The translations under genes and the position numbers were made by a program. Below are positions 1-7,435 of a DNA stretch of 33,877 bases, piece after piece; position 1 is the first letter of the stretch, and the number at the start of each line of letters is the position of its first letter. The notes beneath the pieces were generated by a model that worked only from the letters and a program-made list of their open reading frames with translations, had not been told where the DNA came from and ran no database searches. Source of the DNA: Sphingomicrobium sp. (lineage in GTDB: Bacteria > Pseudomonadota > Alphaproteobacteria > Sphingomonadales > Sphingomonadaceae); contig JAUJOV010000017.1 of assembly GCA_030447545.1 (NCBI GenBank), positions 34,417-68,293 of the forward strand, given 5' to 3'.

Positions 1-775
1 TCATCATCGCAATCGCGCCGCTGCCGCTGAGCGTTTGCCACAGGCCGACCGCCAGCAGCACCGCAGTCGCGACCGTCAGGCCGGCAAAACCGCTGCTCCA
101 GACGAGCAGAAGCACTGCAGGAAGAAGCACGAACAAGGTCGCGGCAAAGGTCGAGCTGAACGCCGCCGCGGCAAGCACGATCAGCACCAATGCGAGCAGC
201 GCCGTGCGGCGAACCTCGGCCCAATCCGGCCGCGGGCGGAGCTCGGGCGTTCGCCAGATCAGCAGCACAGGGCAGATGACCAGCAGTCCGAGCGCGGTGG
301 CCGCGTACCACACGATCCAATTTTGCACGAAGTCGAGACCGTCCGCCCACCACAGGACCCCCGCACCCCAGGCGGCGGTGGCCGCCGGGACCAGCAGGCA
401 GATTGCAATGAAGCGCGAAAGGCCGCTGACGCTCGACAGTAGCGCGGTCGGGCCGCCCAGCCGCCGGATCAGCCAGACCGCGGCCAGCGTTTTAGCCGCG
501 TCCGCGAGCGACAGCAGCCACGCGGCCCCGCTCCCGAACAGCGAGACGGCGAGTCCGGAAGCGAACCAAACGGCTGCCGTGAACAGCGGCCACAAGCGGC
601 GCGGCTCGTCCACCATCCATGCGACGGCGATCGCGGTGCCGAACCAGATCGGGGTATTGGTTCCGAAGTTCGCGATCGAAACGCCGGCAACGGCAAAATA
701 GACGCAGGCAAGCGCGGCGGCGGAGGCGATGCCGCGGATCTGTCGAGGAGAGGCAGCAAGAGTCGCGGCGCGCAT
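1..775 (-). CDS. MASE1-domain membrane sensor protein, partial (C-terminus outside window)
   Basis: The minus strand is open from an ATG at 775 to the window edge, about 258 residues without a stop. The start is supported by AAGGAG nine bases upstream. The product is almost entirely hydrophobic, with about eight predicted transmembrane segments and features typical of the MASE1 sensory domain: an N-terminal segment followed by NFGTNTPIWFGTAIAVAW, then a pocket-like series of aromatic and small residues. MASE1 modules usually precede a histidine kinase, GGDEF or PAS output domain, which here would lie left of position 1. The assignment rests on family resemblance. The output type cannot be seen, and another multi-pass protein is possible. 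Confidence 0.72.
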   Translation of the reverse strand, partial: MRAATLAASPRQIRGIASAAALACVYFAVAGVSIANFGTNTPIWFGTAIAVAWMVDEPRRLWPLFTAAVWFASGLAVSLFGSGAAWLLSLADAAKTLAAVWLIRRLGGPTALLSSVSGLSRFIAICLLVPAATAAWGAGVLWWADGLDFVQNWIVWYAATALGLLVICPVLLIWRTPELRPRPDWAEVRRTALLALVLIVLAAAAFSSTFAATLFVLLPAVLLLVWSSGFAGLTVATAVLLAVGLWQTLSGSGAIAMM

Positions 776-863
776 CAACGACGTCTCCTTTGCGGAACAT
801 GCTTAACGCGATCGCGCGCGCTTTGACCGGGTAGGTCCGCAATGGACCCGATTTAGTGGCGCG

Positions 864-1142
864 CTAGCGCTCGCGCCCCTTCTGGGCGGCGACCACTTGC
901 TCGGCCGTCATGCCGTCGAACGTCACGCGCGCAAGCGTCTCGGGGTCGGCGGCGTGGCGGCGCCCGCCGACCGTGCGGATCGCGCGGTCGAACACGAGCC
1001 GGTCGGCATCGGGGATTTCACGCCGCGCCTCGGCGACGGTGCGCTCGAAGCTTTCCGCAGAGGAGCCGTCGATCACCGTCGGCTCACGCTCGGCGCAGGC
1101 GGCGGCGAGCAGCGCCAAAGCGCAAGCGACGAGCGAGCGCAT
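864..1142 (-). CDS. small putative lipoprotein
   Basis: This 92-residue protein has an N-terminal signal (MRSLVACALALLAAAC) ending in a lipobox (LAAAC) with Cys at residue 16, so it is probably lipid-anchored in the envelope. The mature part is short, charged and helical, and ends in AEQVVAAQKGRER. It resembles small proteobacterial lipoproteins of the DUF6694 kind, but I cannot assign a function. The ATG at 1142 lies directly beside the scoB stop (1143), so it is probably co-transcribed behind scoB. A small inverted repeat (GGTCC/GGACC, 834-848) lies just downstream, before the MASE1 gene. Confidence 0.65.
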   Translation of the reverse strand: MRSLVACALALLAAACAEREPTVIDGSSAESFERTVAEARREIPDADRLVFDRAIRTVGGRRHAADPETLARVTFDGMTAEQVVAAQKGRER

Positions 1143-1799
1143 CTAGTCCACGTAGTGCGCTGTCGTCTTCTCGCGCACTTCGTCGCGCGAAACTCCTGGC
1201 GCGAGCTCGATCAGCCTGAACGGACTGTCGTGATTCTCGCGCTGGAACACGCACATGTCGGTGATGATCATGTCGACCACGTTCTTGCCCGTCAGCGGAA
1301 GCGTGCACTCAGGGATGAACTTGGGGTCGCCGTTCTTCGACACATGCTCCATGACGACGATGATCTTCTTGACGCCGGCGACCAGGTCCATAGCGCCGCC
1401 CATCCCCTTGATCATCTTGCCCGGGATCATCCAGTTGGCGATGTCGCCCTTCTCGCTGACCTCCATCGCGCCCAGCACGGTGAGGTCGATATGGCCGCCG
1501 CGGATCATCGCGAAGCTCGCCGCCGAGTCGAAATAGGAGGACGAGGCGAGCTCGCTGATGGTCTGCTTGCCGGCGTTGATCAGGTCGGGGTCGACCTCGT
1601 CGTCATACGGGAACGGCCCGATGCCGAGCATCCCGTTCTCGCTCTGCAGAGTGACGGTCATTCCCGGCGGGATGTTGTTCGCCACCAGCGTCGGAATGCC
1701 GATGCCGAGGTTCACGTAATAGCCGTCGCGCAGCTCCTTTGCCGCGCGCGCCGCCATCTGGTCGCGGGTCCAGCCCTTGGTTTCGACTGCTGTTGCCAT
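1143..1799 (-). CDS. scoB: 3-oxoacid CoA-transferase subunit B
   Basis: Beta subunit (218 residues, normal length) of succinyl-CoA:3-ketoacid CoA-transferase, which moves CoA from succinyl-CoA to acetoacetate in the cytoplasm. The CoA-transferase glutamate lies in the SENGMLG motif near residue 54, the residue that forms the glutamyl-CoA thioester in this family. The N-terminal GYYVNLGIGIPTLVAN and the GGHIDLTVLGAMEVSEKGD stretch are also typical. The partner scoA lies upstream on the same strand, but a separate NTF2-like gene sits between the two. The downstream lipoprotein gene starts without spacing. The frame is clean. Confidence 0.95.
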   Translation of the reverse strand: MATAVETKGWTRDQMAARAAKELRDGYYVNLGIGIPTLVANNIPPGMTVTLQSENGMLGIGPFPYDDEVDPDLINAGKQTISELASSSYFDSAASFAMIRGGHIDLTVLGAMEVSEKGDIANWMIPGKMIKGMGGAMDLVAGVKKIIVVMEHVSKNGDPKFIPECTLPLTGKNVVDMIITDMCVFQRENHDSPFRLIELAPGVSRDEVREKTTAHYVD

Positions 1800-1811
1800 G
1801 ACAAGTTCCTC

Positions 1812-2363
1812 TCAGCCGCGCTCGGCCGTTCCGGCCGGCGGCAGATAGTGCGGGGGGATCGGGTTCTGCGGGGTCTCGCTCTGCCACATGATCGACACGA
1901 CCCACCAGCGGCCGCCGTGACGCGCCAGCTGGAAGCTGTTGATGCCGCGCATGATCACCGGCCCGCCGACCTGGCGCCGCGCCTCGTAGGTCGAGAAGAC
2001 ATGCGCGATGTCGCCATATTGCTCGACGCGCCGCGCAAGCTCGCGCTCGATGAAGCCCTCGGCCTCGAGCCGCGGGCCGCTGACGGCGATATAGTCCTCG
2101 ACCCCGCCGCTCCTCAGCCCGCTTGGCGCAAGCGGCATCAGGCGCGCATTGGCGGTGAACAAGGAGCGCATCCGGTTCCAATCGCGCTTCTGCCCCGCGG
2201 GCCCCGAGATCACGTCGTAAACCGCGCGCATGATCGAATCCACGCTCGCAACGTCGGCCGGAGCGGCGGGAATGGTGCCCTCAGTCACCACGACGAACGG
2301 GGTCGGCCGCTGCTGCGACTGCGCCTGCGGCTGGGCAGCGGCTGCGAGCAGGGCGAGCAGCAT
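1812..2363 (-). CDS. exported NTF2/SnoaL-like protein inserted between scoA and scoB
   Basis: The 183-residue product begins [15 protein letters not shown], a short signal peptide probably cleaved after the Ala run. The mature part has the size and pattern of an NTF2-like (DUF4440/SnoaL) alpha+beta cone fold: an early helix with VDSIMRAVYDVI, a WNRMRSLFTANARL strand-helix region, then GGRWWVVSIMWQ near the end. The ATG at 2363 shares its A with the scoA TGA (TGATG), indicating translational coupling. Longer in-frame starts upstream would lie inside scoA and lack a signal. The ligand is unknown. Periplasmic location is inferred only from the signal. Confidence 0.7.
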   Translation of the reverse strand: MLLALLAAAAQPQAQSQQRPTPFVVVTEGTIPAAPADVASVDSIMRAVYDVISGPAGQKRDWNRMRSLFTANARLMPLAPSGLRSGGVEDYIAVSGPRLEAEGFIERELARRVEQYGDIAHVFSTYEARRQVGGPVIMRGINSFQLARHGGRWWVVSIMWQSETPQNPIPPHYLPPAGTAERG

Positions 2364-3070
2364 CACGCCGCCTCCCTCTGCCTCACCGTGCGGAACTCGA
2401 TCTTCTTGTCGTAGGGAGCGCCAAGGATCATCCGCTTCACAGAGATCGACGGCAGATGGATGCAGTCGGGGTCGAGGCTGCCGACGGGCACGATCTCCTC
2501 GACCTCGGCAACGCAAATGCGCCCGCCGGTCGCGGCCGGCAGGTTGAAGTTGCGCGCGGTCTTGCGGAACATGAGGTTGCCCGCCTCGTCCGCCTTCCAG
2601 CCCTTGACGATGCTGAGGTCGGCGCGGATGCCGCGCTCGAGCACATAGGTCTCGCCGTCGAACTCCCTCGTCTCCTTGCCCTCGGCGACCACGGTTCCGA
2701 CGCCGGTCTTGGTGTAGAAGCCGGCGATCCCGGCGCCGCCGGCGCGCATGCGCTCGGCGAGCGTGCCCTGCGGCGTGAACTCCACTTCCAGCTCGCCCGC
2801 GAGGAATTGCCGCTCGAACTCCTTGTTCTCGCCGACATAGGACGAGATCATCTTCTTCACCTGGCGCGTGCGCAGCAGCTTGCCCAAGCCTTCATTATCG
2901 ATGCCGGCATTGTTCGAGGCGACGGTGAGGTCCCTGACGCCGCTCGCCTGGATCGCGTCGATCAGCCGCTCGGGGATCCCGCACAGGCCGAACCCGCCCG
3001 CGGCGATGGTCATTCCGTCGAACAGCAGCCCCTCGAGCGCGGCCTCGGCGCGGGGATAGATCTTCTGCAC
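2363..3070 (-). CDS. scoA: 3-oxoacid CoA-transferase subunit A
   Basis: Alpha subunit (235 residues) of the same CoA-transferase as scoB. The glycine-rich signature GGFGLCGIP near residues 25-33 is the CoA-transferase family signature 1, followed by the SNNAG segment and [19 protein letters not shown], both typical of ScoA. It is the first gene of a minus-strand group scoA - NTF2-like - scoB - lipoprotein and overlaps the NTF2-like start by one base. An SCP2-like gene on the same strand ends 13 bases upstream and may belong to the same transcript. Confidence 0.95.
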   Translation of the reverse strand: MQKIYPRAEAALEGLLFDGMTIAAGGFGLCGIPERLIDAIQASGVRDLTVASNNAGIDNEGLGKLLRTRQVKKMISSYVGENKEFERQFLAGELEVEFTPQGTLAERMRAGGAGIAGFYTKTGVGTVVAEGKETREFDGETYVLERGIRADLSIVKGWKADEAGNLMFRKTARNFNLPAATGGRICVAEVEEIVPVGSLDPDCIHLPSISVKRMILGAPYDKKIEFRTVRQREAA

Positions 3071-3083
3071 GTCTCGCCTCCTG

Positions 3084-3392
3084 CTAGTTCTGCTCGGCGC
3101 GAAGCTTCGACAGCACGCTTCCGAGCTGCATCGCGTCCGTCATGTCGCCGTCGATCCTGAGCCTGCCGCTCATGAACGCGCCCATCGGGTCGAGCTCGCC
3201 GGCCGCGAGCCTGCGCCAGTCGTCCCAGCCGATGCGGATCACGGTGTCTGCCGCGCCGTCCTGCTGTGAGACCCGCTGCGCCTCGCCGTCGAGCAGGATC
3301 GCGCCGTCATCGCCGAAGTCGAGCTTGATGCGCTTGCCGGGCACCCAGGCGCGCCCGTGCTGCATGCGCTTCGCCAGCTCCTGCTTGGTCAT
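3084..3392 (-). CDS. SCP2 sterol-carrier-like domain protein
   Basis: Single-domain protein of 102 residues that fits the SCP2 fold: a strand with [15 protein letters not shown], then the diagnostic [22 protein letters not shown] and a final [20 protein letters not shown]2 domains bind lipids or acyl-CoAs in a hydrophobic tunnel. The position directly upstream of scoA on the same strand fits a role in handling acyl substrates, which is inference from context. It is divergent from the aldehyde dehydrogenase gene, with about 70 bases between the two starts that probably hold both promoters. Confidence 0.78.
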   Translation of the reverse strand: MTKQELAKRMQHGRAWVPGKRIKLDFGDDGAILLDGEAQRVSQQDGAADTVIRIGWDDWRRLAAGELDPMGAFMSGRLRIDGDMTDAMQLGSVLSKLRAEQN

Positions 3393-3465
3393 TCGTCTCT
3401 CCCTTTGGGCGAGCCGGCCTAGCGGGGCGTTGAAGCCCGTTCAAGGCAGGCGTAGAGGGCGGGCC

Positions 3466-4893
3466 ATGGGATATGAAACCGACCTCAAGCTGTTCATCGA
3501 CGGAGCGTGGAAAAGCGGCGAGGACCGCGACATTTTCACCGTCGTCAACCCGGTCACCGCCGAGCCGATCGCCGAGCTTCCGCTCGCGACCGCCGCCGAC
3601 CTCGACGAAGCGCTCGAAGCGGCGCGGCGCGCCTACCCCGAATGGCGCCACACCGACGTCGAGAAGCGCGCCGCGATCCTCCACAAGGCCGCCTCGCTGC
3701 TTCGCCAGCGCGCCGAGGAGATCGGCCGCACCCTGACCCAGGAGCAGGGCAAGATCTTCGCCGAAGCCAAGGCCGAGGTGCTCGGCTCGGCCCAGCTGTT
3801 CGACTGGTACGCGGAGGAAGCCAGGCGCGACTACGGTCGAGTGCTGGTCCGCCCGGCCGGCCAGCTGTCGCGCGTCATGCACGAACCGGTCGGGCCGGTC
3901 GCGACCTTCACGCCATGGAACTTCCCGATCTATCTGCTCGCCAAGAAGGTCGCTGCAGCGCTCGCCGCCGGCTGCTCGGTGATTTCCAAGCCGCCGGAGG
4001 AAACGCCCGGCTGCACCCAGGCGGTCGCCAGGGCGCTCGAGGACGCGGGCCTGCCCAAAGGCGTGTTCCAGCTGGTCCACGGCGTTCCCGACATGGTCAG
4101 CCGCCACCTGATCGCGTCGCCGGTGATCCGCAAGGTCAGCTTCACCGGCTCGATCGCGGTCGGCAAGCATCTGATGGGGCTCTGCGCCGAGAGCATGACT
4201 CGCGTGACGCTCGAGCTCGGCGGCCATGCGCCGGTGCTGATCTTCGACGACTGCGACCTCGAAAAGACCCTCGACATGGTCGTGCCGCAGAAGTTCAGGA
4301 ACGCCGGCCAGGTGTGCGTCTCGCCGACCCGCTTCTACGTGCAGGAAAGCATCTACGACGCCTTCGTGAAGGGCTTCGCCGAGCGCACGCAGCAGGTAAA
4401 GGTCGGCAATGGCCTGGACGCTGACGTGAAAATGGGCCCGCTCGCCAACCAGCGCCGCCCCGAGGCCATCGGAAAGCTGGTCGAGGATGCGCGATCGAGG
4501 GGAGCGAAGGTGCTCGCCGGCGGCGAGCCGGGCGACAGCGGCTATTTCTTCAAGCCGACGCTTCTCGCCGACGTGCCGGTCGAGGCGGAGATCATGAACC
4601 AGGAGCCGTTCGGCCCGGTCGCGGTGTCACGCCCGTTCAGCGACATGGACGAGGCGATCGAGCAGGCCAACCGGCTCCCCTACGGCTTGGCGGCCTTCGC
4701 CTTCACTGAGAACGGCCGCCGCGCGAACCTGCTCGGCGACGCAATCGAGGCCGGGATGGTGGGCATCAACAGCTTCGGCATCTCGGTCGCCGACGCACCG
4801 TTCGGCGGGGTCAAGGACTCAGGGTTCGGGAGCGAGGGCGGCAAGGAGGGCCTGGAGACCTACCAGGTGGTCAAGGCGATCCACCAAGCTTGA
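3466..4893 (+). CDS. NAD(P)-dependent aldehyde dehydrogenase, succinate-semialdehyde dehydrogenase-like
   Basis: A 475-residue soluble enzyme of the ALDH superfamily that oxidises an aldehyde to its acid. Visible landmarks are the oxyanion Asn in TPWNFP, Lys in ISKPPEETPG, the FTGS nucleotide-binding loop, the general-base Glu in LELGGHAP, the catalytic Cys in NAGQVCVSPTRF, and NQEPFGPVAV. Overall it most resembles the GabD/SSADH group, but the substrate cannot be fixed from sequence. I chose the ATG at 3466 because the family N-terminus (LFIDGAW) follows directly. The open frame extends 5' but only into non-homologous sequence over the divergent SCP2 gene. A lipoprotein gene follows with overlap. 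Confidence 0.92.
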   Translation: MGYETDLKLFIDGAWKSGEDRDIFTVVNPVTAEPIAELPLATAADLDEALEAARRAYPEWRHTDVEKRAAILHKAASLLRQRAEEIGRTLTQEQGKIFAEAKAEVLGSAQLFDWYAEEARRDYGRVLVRPAGQLSRVMHEPVGPVATFTPWNFPIYLLAKKVAAALAAGCSVISKPPEETPGCTQAVARALEDAGLPKGVFQLVHGVPDMVSRHLIASPVIRKVSFTGSIAVGKHLMGLCAESMTRVTLELGGHAPVLIFDDCDLEKTLDMVVPQKFRNAGQVCVSPTRFYVQESIYDAFVKGFAERTQQVKVGNGLDADVKMGPLANQRRPEAIGKLVEDARSRGAKVLAGGEPGDSGYFFKPTLLADVPVEAEIMNQEPFGPVAVSRPFSDMDEAIEQANRLPYGLAAFAFTENGRRANLLGDAIEAGMVGINSFGISVADAPFGGVKDSGFGSEGGKEGLETYQVVKAIHQA

Positions 4894-5318
4894 GGCTCGT
4901 TCGCTCCAGTCCCTGCATCTTGCTGGCGAGCCTGGCGCTCACATCATGTTCTCTCGAGCCCTTTGACGTACGTCCCTGTCTGAGTGGTGGACGTTTGGGC
5001 TTCGAACTGGGAACCCTCTCGCGATGGTTTGGCCCCGTACGAGTGCATCCCCGACGAGGCAGGGTGCACGTGGCGCGGGTTACGGGGAATGCACCGTTCG
5101 AGACCTGGGACGTGTGGCCTGATCTCGACTCACGTCAACGGCGGCGACCCGTAGTCTGGTACGGCGAACGGCTTGCCGGCACCACAGTAAAAACTGCAGC
5201 GATGAAGCTCCGTACAGGCGACAGTTACAGCGTGCTCATCCAGGATGGAGGTCACTCGGGCGGCGTTCAATTCACGCTCGGGCCTGAATTGCCGACCTGC
5301 TCAGGTGCGGACACTTAA
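4890..5318 (+). CDS. putative lipoprotein of unknown function
   Basis: The 142-residue product starts at a TTG that overlaps the aldehyde dehydrogenase stop (TTGA). The N-terminus (MRLVRSSPCILLASLALTSC) has a signal and a lipobox LTSC with Cys at residue 20. The remainder is beta-rich with a conserved-looking ETWDVWPD segment and further Cys residues near the start and end of the mature part. I do not recognise the family. Codon choice is more mixed and less GC-rich than in its neighbours, as in the two genes that follow, which hints at a separate origin for 4.9-6.2 kb. The stop overlaps the convergent gene by four bases. Confidence 0.6.
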   Translation: MRLVRSSPCILLASLALTSCSLEPFDVRPCLSGGRLGFELGTLSRWFGPVRVHPRRGRVHVARVTGNAPFETWDVWPDLDSRQRRRPVVWYGERLAGTTVKTAAMKLRTGDSYSVLIQDGGHSGGVQFTLGPELPTCSGADT

Positions 5319-5599
5319 GCGGGAGGTGTTGCGGGCCCGTCGCTGGCGACGCCGGCTGCGCGCCCCCCACGTAACCTGATGATCGGGTTGCCGTAGGCGT
5401 TGTTCAGGCGTTTGAAATGCGCTTCGAGGTGATCGCGGTCGGGCGGGTCCAAAGGCAGGAAATGTCGCAAGCTCGTCTCGGCACGTAGCTGCCTTGCCTC
5501 TGCGAACAGTTGTGCATGAGTCAATCCGCTGTCTGCGATCCGATGGTATTGGCAGAAGAGCAGAATGTAGCGCTCATCAGTGCGCGGCCACGCCTGCAA
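5315..5599 (-). CDS. hypothetical protein, 94 residues
   Basis: Open frame from a TTG at 5599 that overlaps the end of the upstream TPR-like gene by 23 bases. The middle (DERYILLFCQYHRIADSG, then a run of Ala/Leu-rich helix and LDPPDRDHLEAHFKRLNNAYG) looks like real helical protein, whereas the C-terminal 20 residues are low complexity. I recognise no family. The absence of an ATG and the overlap leave the start uncertain. It could also be a tail of the upstream gene separated by a single frame change. Same strand and low-GC block as the upstream gene. Confidence 0.4.
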   Translation of the reverse strand: MQAWPRTDERYILLFCQYHRIADSGLTHAQLFAEARQLRAETSLRHFLPLDPPDRDHLEAHFKRLNNAYGNPIIRLRGGRAAGVASDGPATPPA

Positions 5600-6242
5600 G
5601 CTCGCTGATCACTTCGTCGAATATCCGCTGAGCCTCCTCAGCCTGCTCGAGGTGGGTCAGCAATCCCGCTTTCAACGCCTTTTGAGCTGGCGTCGCTGCT
5701 CGAACGGCCTCGGCTTGTTCGATGTGCTCCAGAGACTCCTCATATTGTCCTCCGGAGTAAGCCTTCACGGCCTGCATCCAACACACGCCTGATCGCTCTT
5801 CACGAAAACCCAGCGGGTCTGCATCCCCAATGCCCATGTCGTGCAGCAGGCCGTTAGCCGCGACAAGCGAGGGTGAGTCCAAGGGAGGGAGGAGGGCTTT
5901 CGGACCGTCCATATTCTTCAACTCGGCAGCAAGCCGATCCGCCACCATCAAATCGTCATCCAAGTAGGCGAGCACCATCCGAGCGTATGCCCGTGCATAT
6001 TCCGCCCTCGGACTAGCCGGTGCCGTCGAAGAAACCAGTCCGCGAAATGCCGCCCGCGACTCTTCTCTTCGCGCGGCGAGCATCAGATTGAAGGCTCGGT
6101 AGGCACGGGTGACATGCGTCGCTTCCCCCGCGGCAACGCTGCGGTCGAGGTAAATTGCTGCGCGTTCGTGCTCGCCTTTCGACGCGGCAAGTGCACCACG
6201 AGCAAGCCAGTAGGAGCCGCGCATCCGCTTGAAGAGCTTCAT
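5577..6242 (-). CDS. helical-repeat (TPR-like) hypothetical protein
   Basis: I chose the ATG at 6242 (MKLFKRMRGSYW) because GAGG lies eight bases upstream. Longer in-frame starts add an unlikely Cys/Arg-rich leader. The 221-residue product is all-helical. Two parts look like TPR pairs: YWLARGALAASKGEHERAAIYLDRS near the start and AYSGGQYEESLEHIEQAEAV near residues 160-180, each with the A/G/Y spacing of TPR helices. There is no signal peptide. A scaffolding role is only family-level inference. It overlaps the following 94-residue gene. Codon use is less GC-biased than in flanking genes. Confidence 0.58.
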   Translation of the reverse strand: MKLFKRMRGSYWLARGALAASKGEHERAAIYLDRSVAAGEATHVTRAYRAFNLMLAARREESRAAFRGLVSSTAPASPRAEYARAYARMVLAYLDDDLMVADRLAAELKNMDGPKALLPPLDSPSLVAANGLLHDMGIGDADPLGFREERSGVCWMQAVKAYSGGQYEESLEHIEQAEAVRAATPAQKALKAGLLTHLEQAEEAQRIFDEVISELAGVAAH

Positions 6243-6365
6243 CTGAGCCTCAATGACCAGTCGTCTTAACGTGCCGCACGATTGCGCTTGCACGCAATCG
6301 TTACGAAGCGGCGGGCCCGCTCCTGTCCGAGCAGCGGCGCATCCGGGACTGCGACAGGATGTCCG

Positions 6366-7379
6366 TCAGGACCCGATGCCCAGCACCCGCACCAGGCCGA
6401 CGGCCATCGCCGCCAGCAGCACCAGCGACAAAGTGACCACGAGCGAGACTCGCGGGCCGGCGGCGGCGAGCCCGCGCAGGTCCACGCCAAGGCCAAGCGC
6501 CGCCATCGCCAGCACCGTCAGCGCCATGGCGGCGGTGGCCACCGGCTGAAGCAGCAGCTCGGGTATCAGCCCGAGCGAGCGCGCGAGTGCGAGGAGAACG
6601 AAGCCGATGACGAACCAGGGCACCAGCCTGCCCAGCGGCGGCAGGCGCCGCCCGGCCGGCGCTTCACGGCCATCGCCGCGCCGCACCAGCGACAGACCAA
6701 CCACCAGTGGACCGAGCATCAGCACTCGAACGAGCTTCACCACGCCCACCTGCACGGCGAGCGCACCGGCCGGCGCGGTCGCCGCAAGCACCTGCGGCAC
6801 TGCATAAACGGTACGCCCCGCGAGGATCCCGTAGCTGCCCGCGGCAAGGCCCAGCGGCTCGGCGAGAAACGGAAGCAGCAGCACGACCGCGACTCCGAGG
6901 ACGGCGGTGAAGGCAATCGCCGAAGCGACGTCGCTCGCCCTTGCGCCGATCACCGGAGCGACCGCTGCGATGGCCGAATTGCCGCAGATGGAATTGCCGC
7001 TGGCGACGAGCAGCGCCATCTTGCGCGGCAGGCCTGCCGCACGCCCGATCGCGTAGGTGGCGATCAGCGAAACTAGGACGACCGCCGCAATCCCCAGCAG
7101 CAGCCGGGGACCCGCGGCGGCCATCGCCTGCGCGCTGAGCGACGCACCGAGCAGCACGACGGCGACTTCGAGCAGGGTCTTCGCGCTGAACTCGATCCCC
7201 GGCTGCCACAGCTTCGAGGGCGACCACAAAGTGCGAACGATCGTCCCGAGCAGGATCGCCAGCACCAAAGCCTCGATCCAGGCTCGGCCGGCGACCAGCA
7301 GCTCGACGCGCTCCACGCCGACCGCGACCAGCCCGATGAGGACGCACAGCAGCAGGCCGGGGAATATGCTTCGCACCAT
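6366..7379 (-). CDS. yeiH: UPF0324 / YeiH family inner-membrane protein, putative anion (sulfate/sulfite-type) exporter
   Basis: A 337-residue integral membrane protein with about ten hydrophobic segments. The family hallmarks are clear: TLLEVAVVLLGASLS, then LLVASGNSICGNSAIAAVAPVI near residues 125-145, and GVVKLVRVLMLGPLV in the second half. Family members have been proposed to export sulfate or sulfite from sulfonate catabolism, but the transported ion of this protein is unproven. It is divergent from a thiamine-diphosphate enzyme with only 56 bases between the starts, which suggests shared regulation. Confidence 0.9.
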   Translation of the reverse strand: MVRSIFPGLLLCVLIGLVAVGVERVELLVAGRAWIEALVLAILLGTIVRTLWSPSKLWQPGIEFSAKTLLEVAVVLLGASLSAQAMAAAGPRLLLGIAAVVLVSLIATYAIGRAAGLPRKMALLVASGNSICGNSAIAAVAPVIGARASDVASAIAFTAVLGVAVVLLLPFLAEPLGLAAGSYGILAGRTVYAVPQVLAATAPAGALAVQVGVVKLVRVLMLGPLVVGLSLVRRGDGREAPAGRRLPPLGRLVPWFVIGFVLLALARSLGLIPELLLQPVATAAMALTVLAMAALGLGVDLRGLAAAGPRVSLVVTLSLVLLAAMAVGLVRVLGIGS

Positions 7380-7435
7380 ATGAGCCGCCTAAGCCCCCCT
7401 CCCCACTGCGCCAAGTCTTCGCTAGACGACGCCGC

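Noticed and set aside
897-2414. 505-codon open frame on the plus strand
   Set aside because: It is antisense to scoB and the NTF2-like gene; the translation is His/Arg/Asp-rich low-complexity sequence typical of opposite-strand frames in high-GC DNA.
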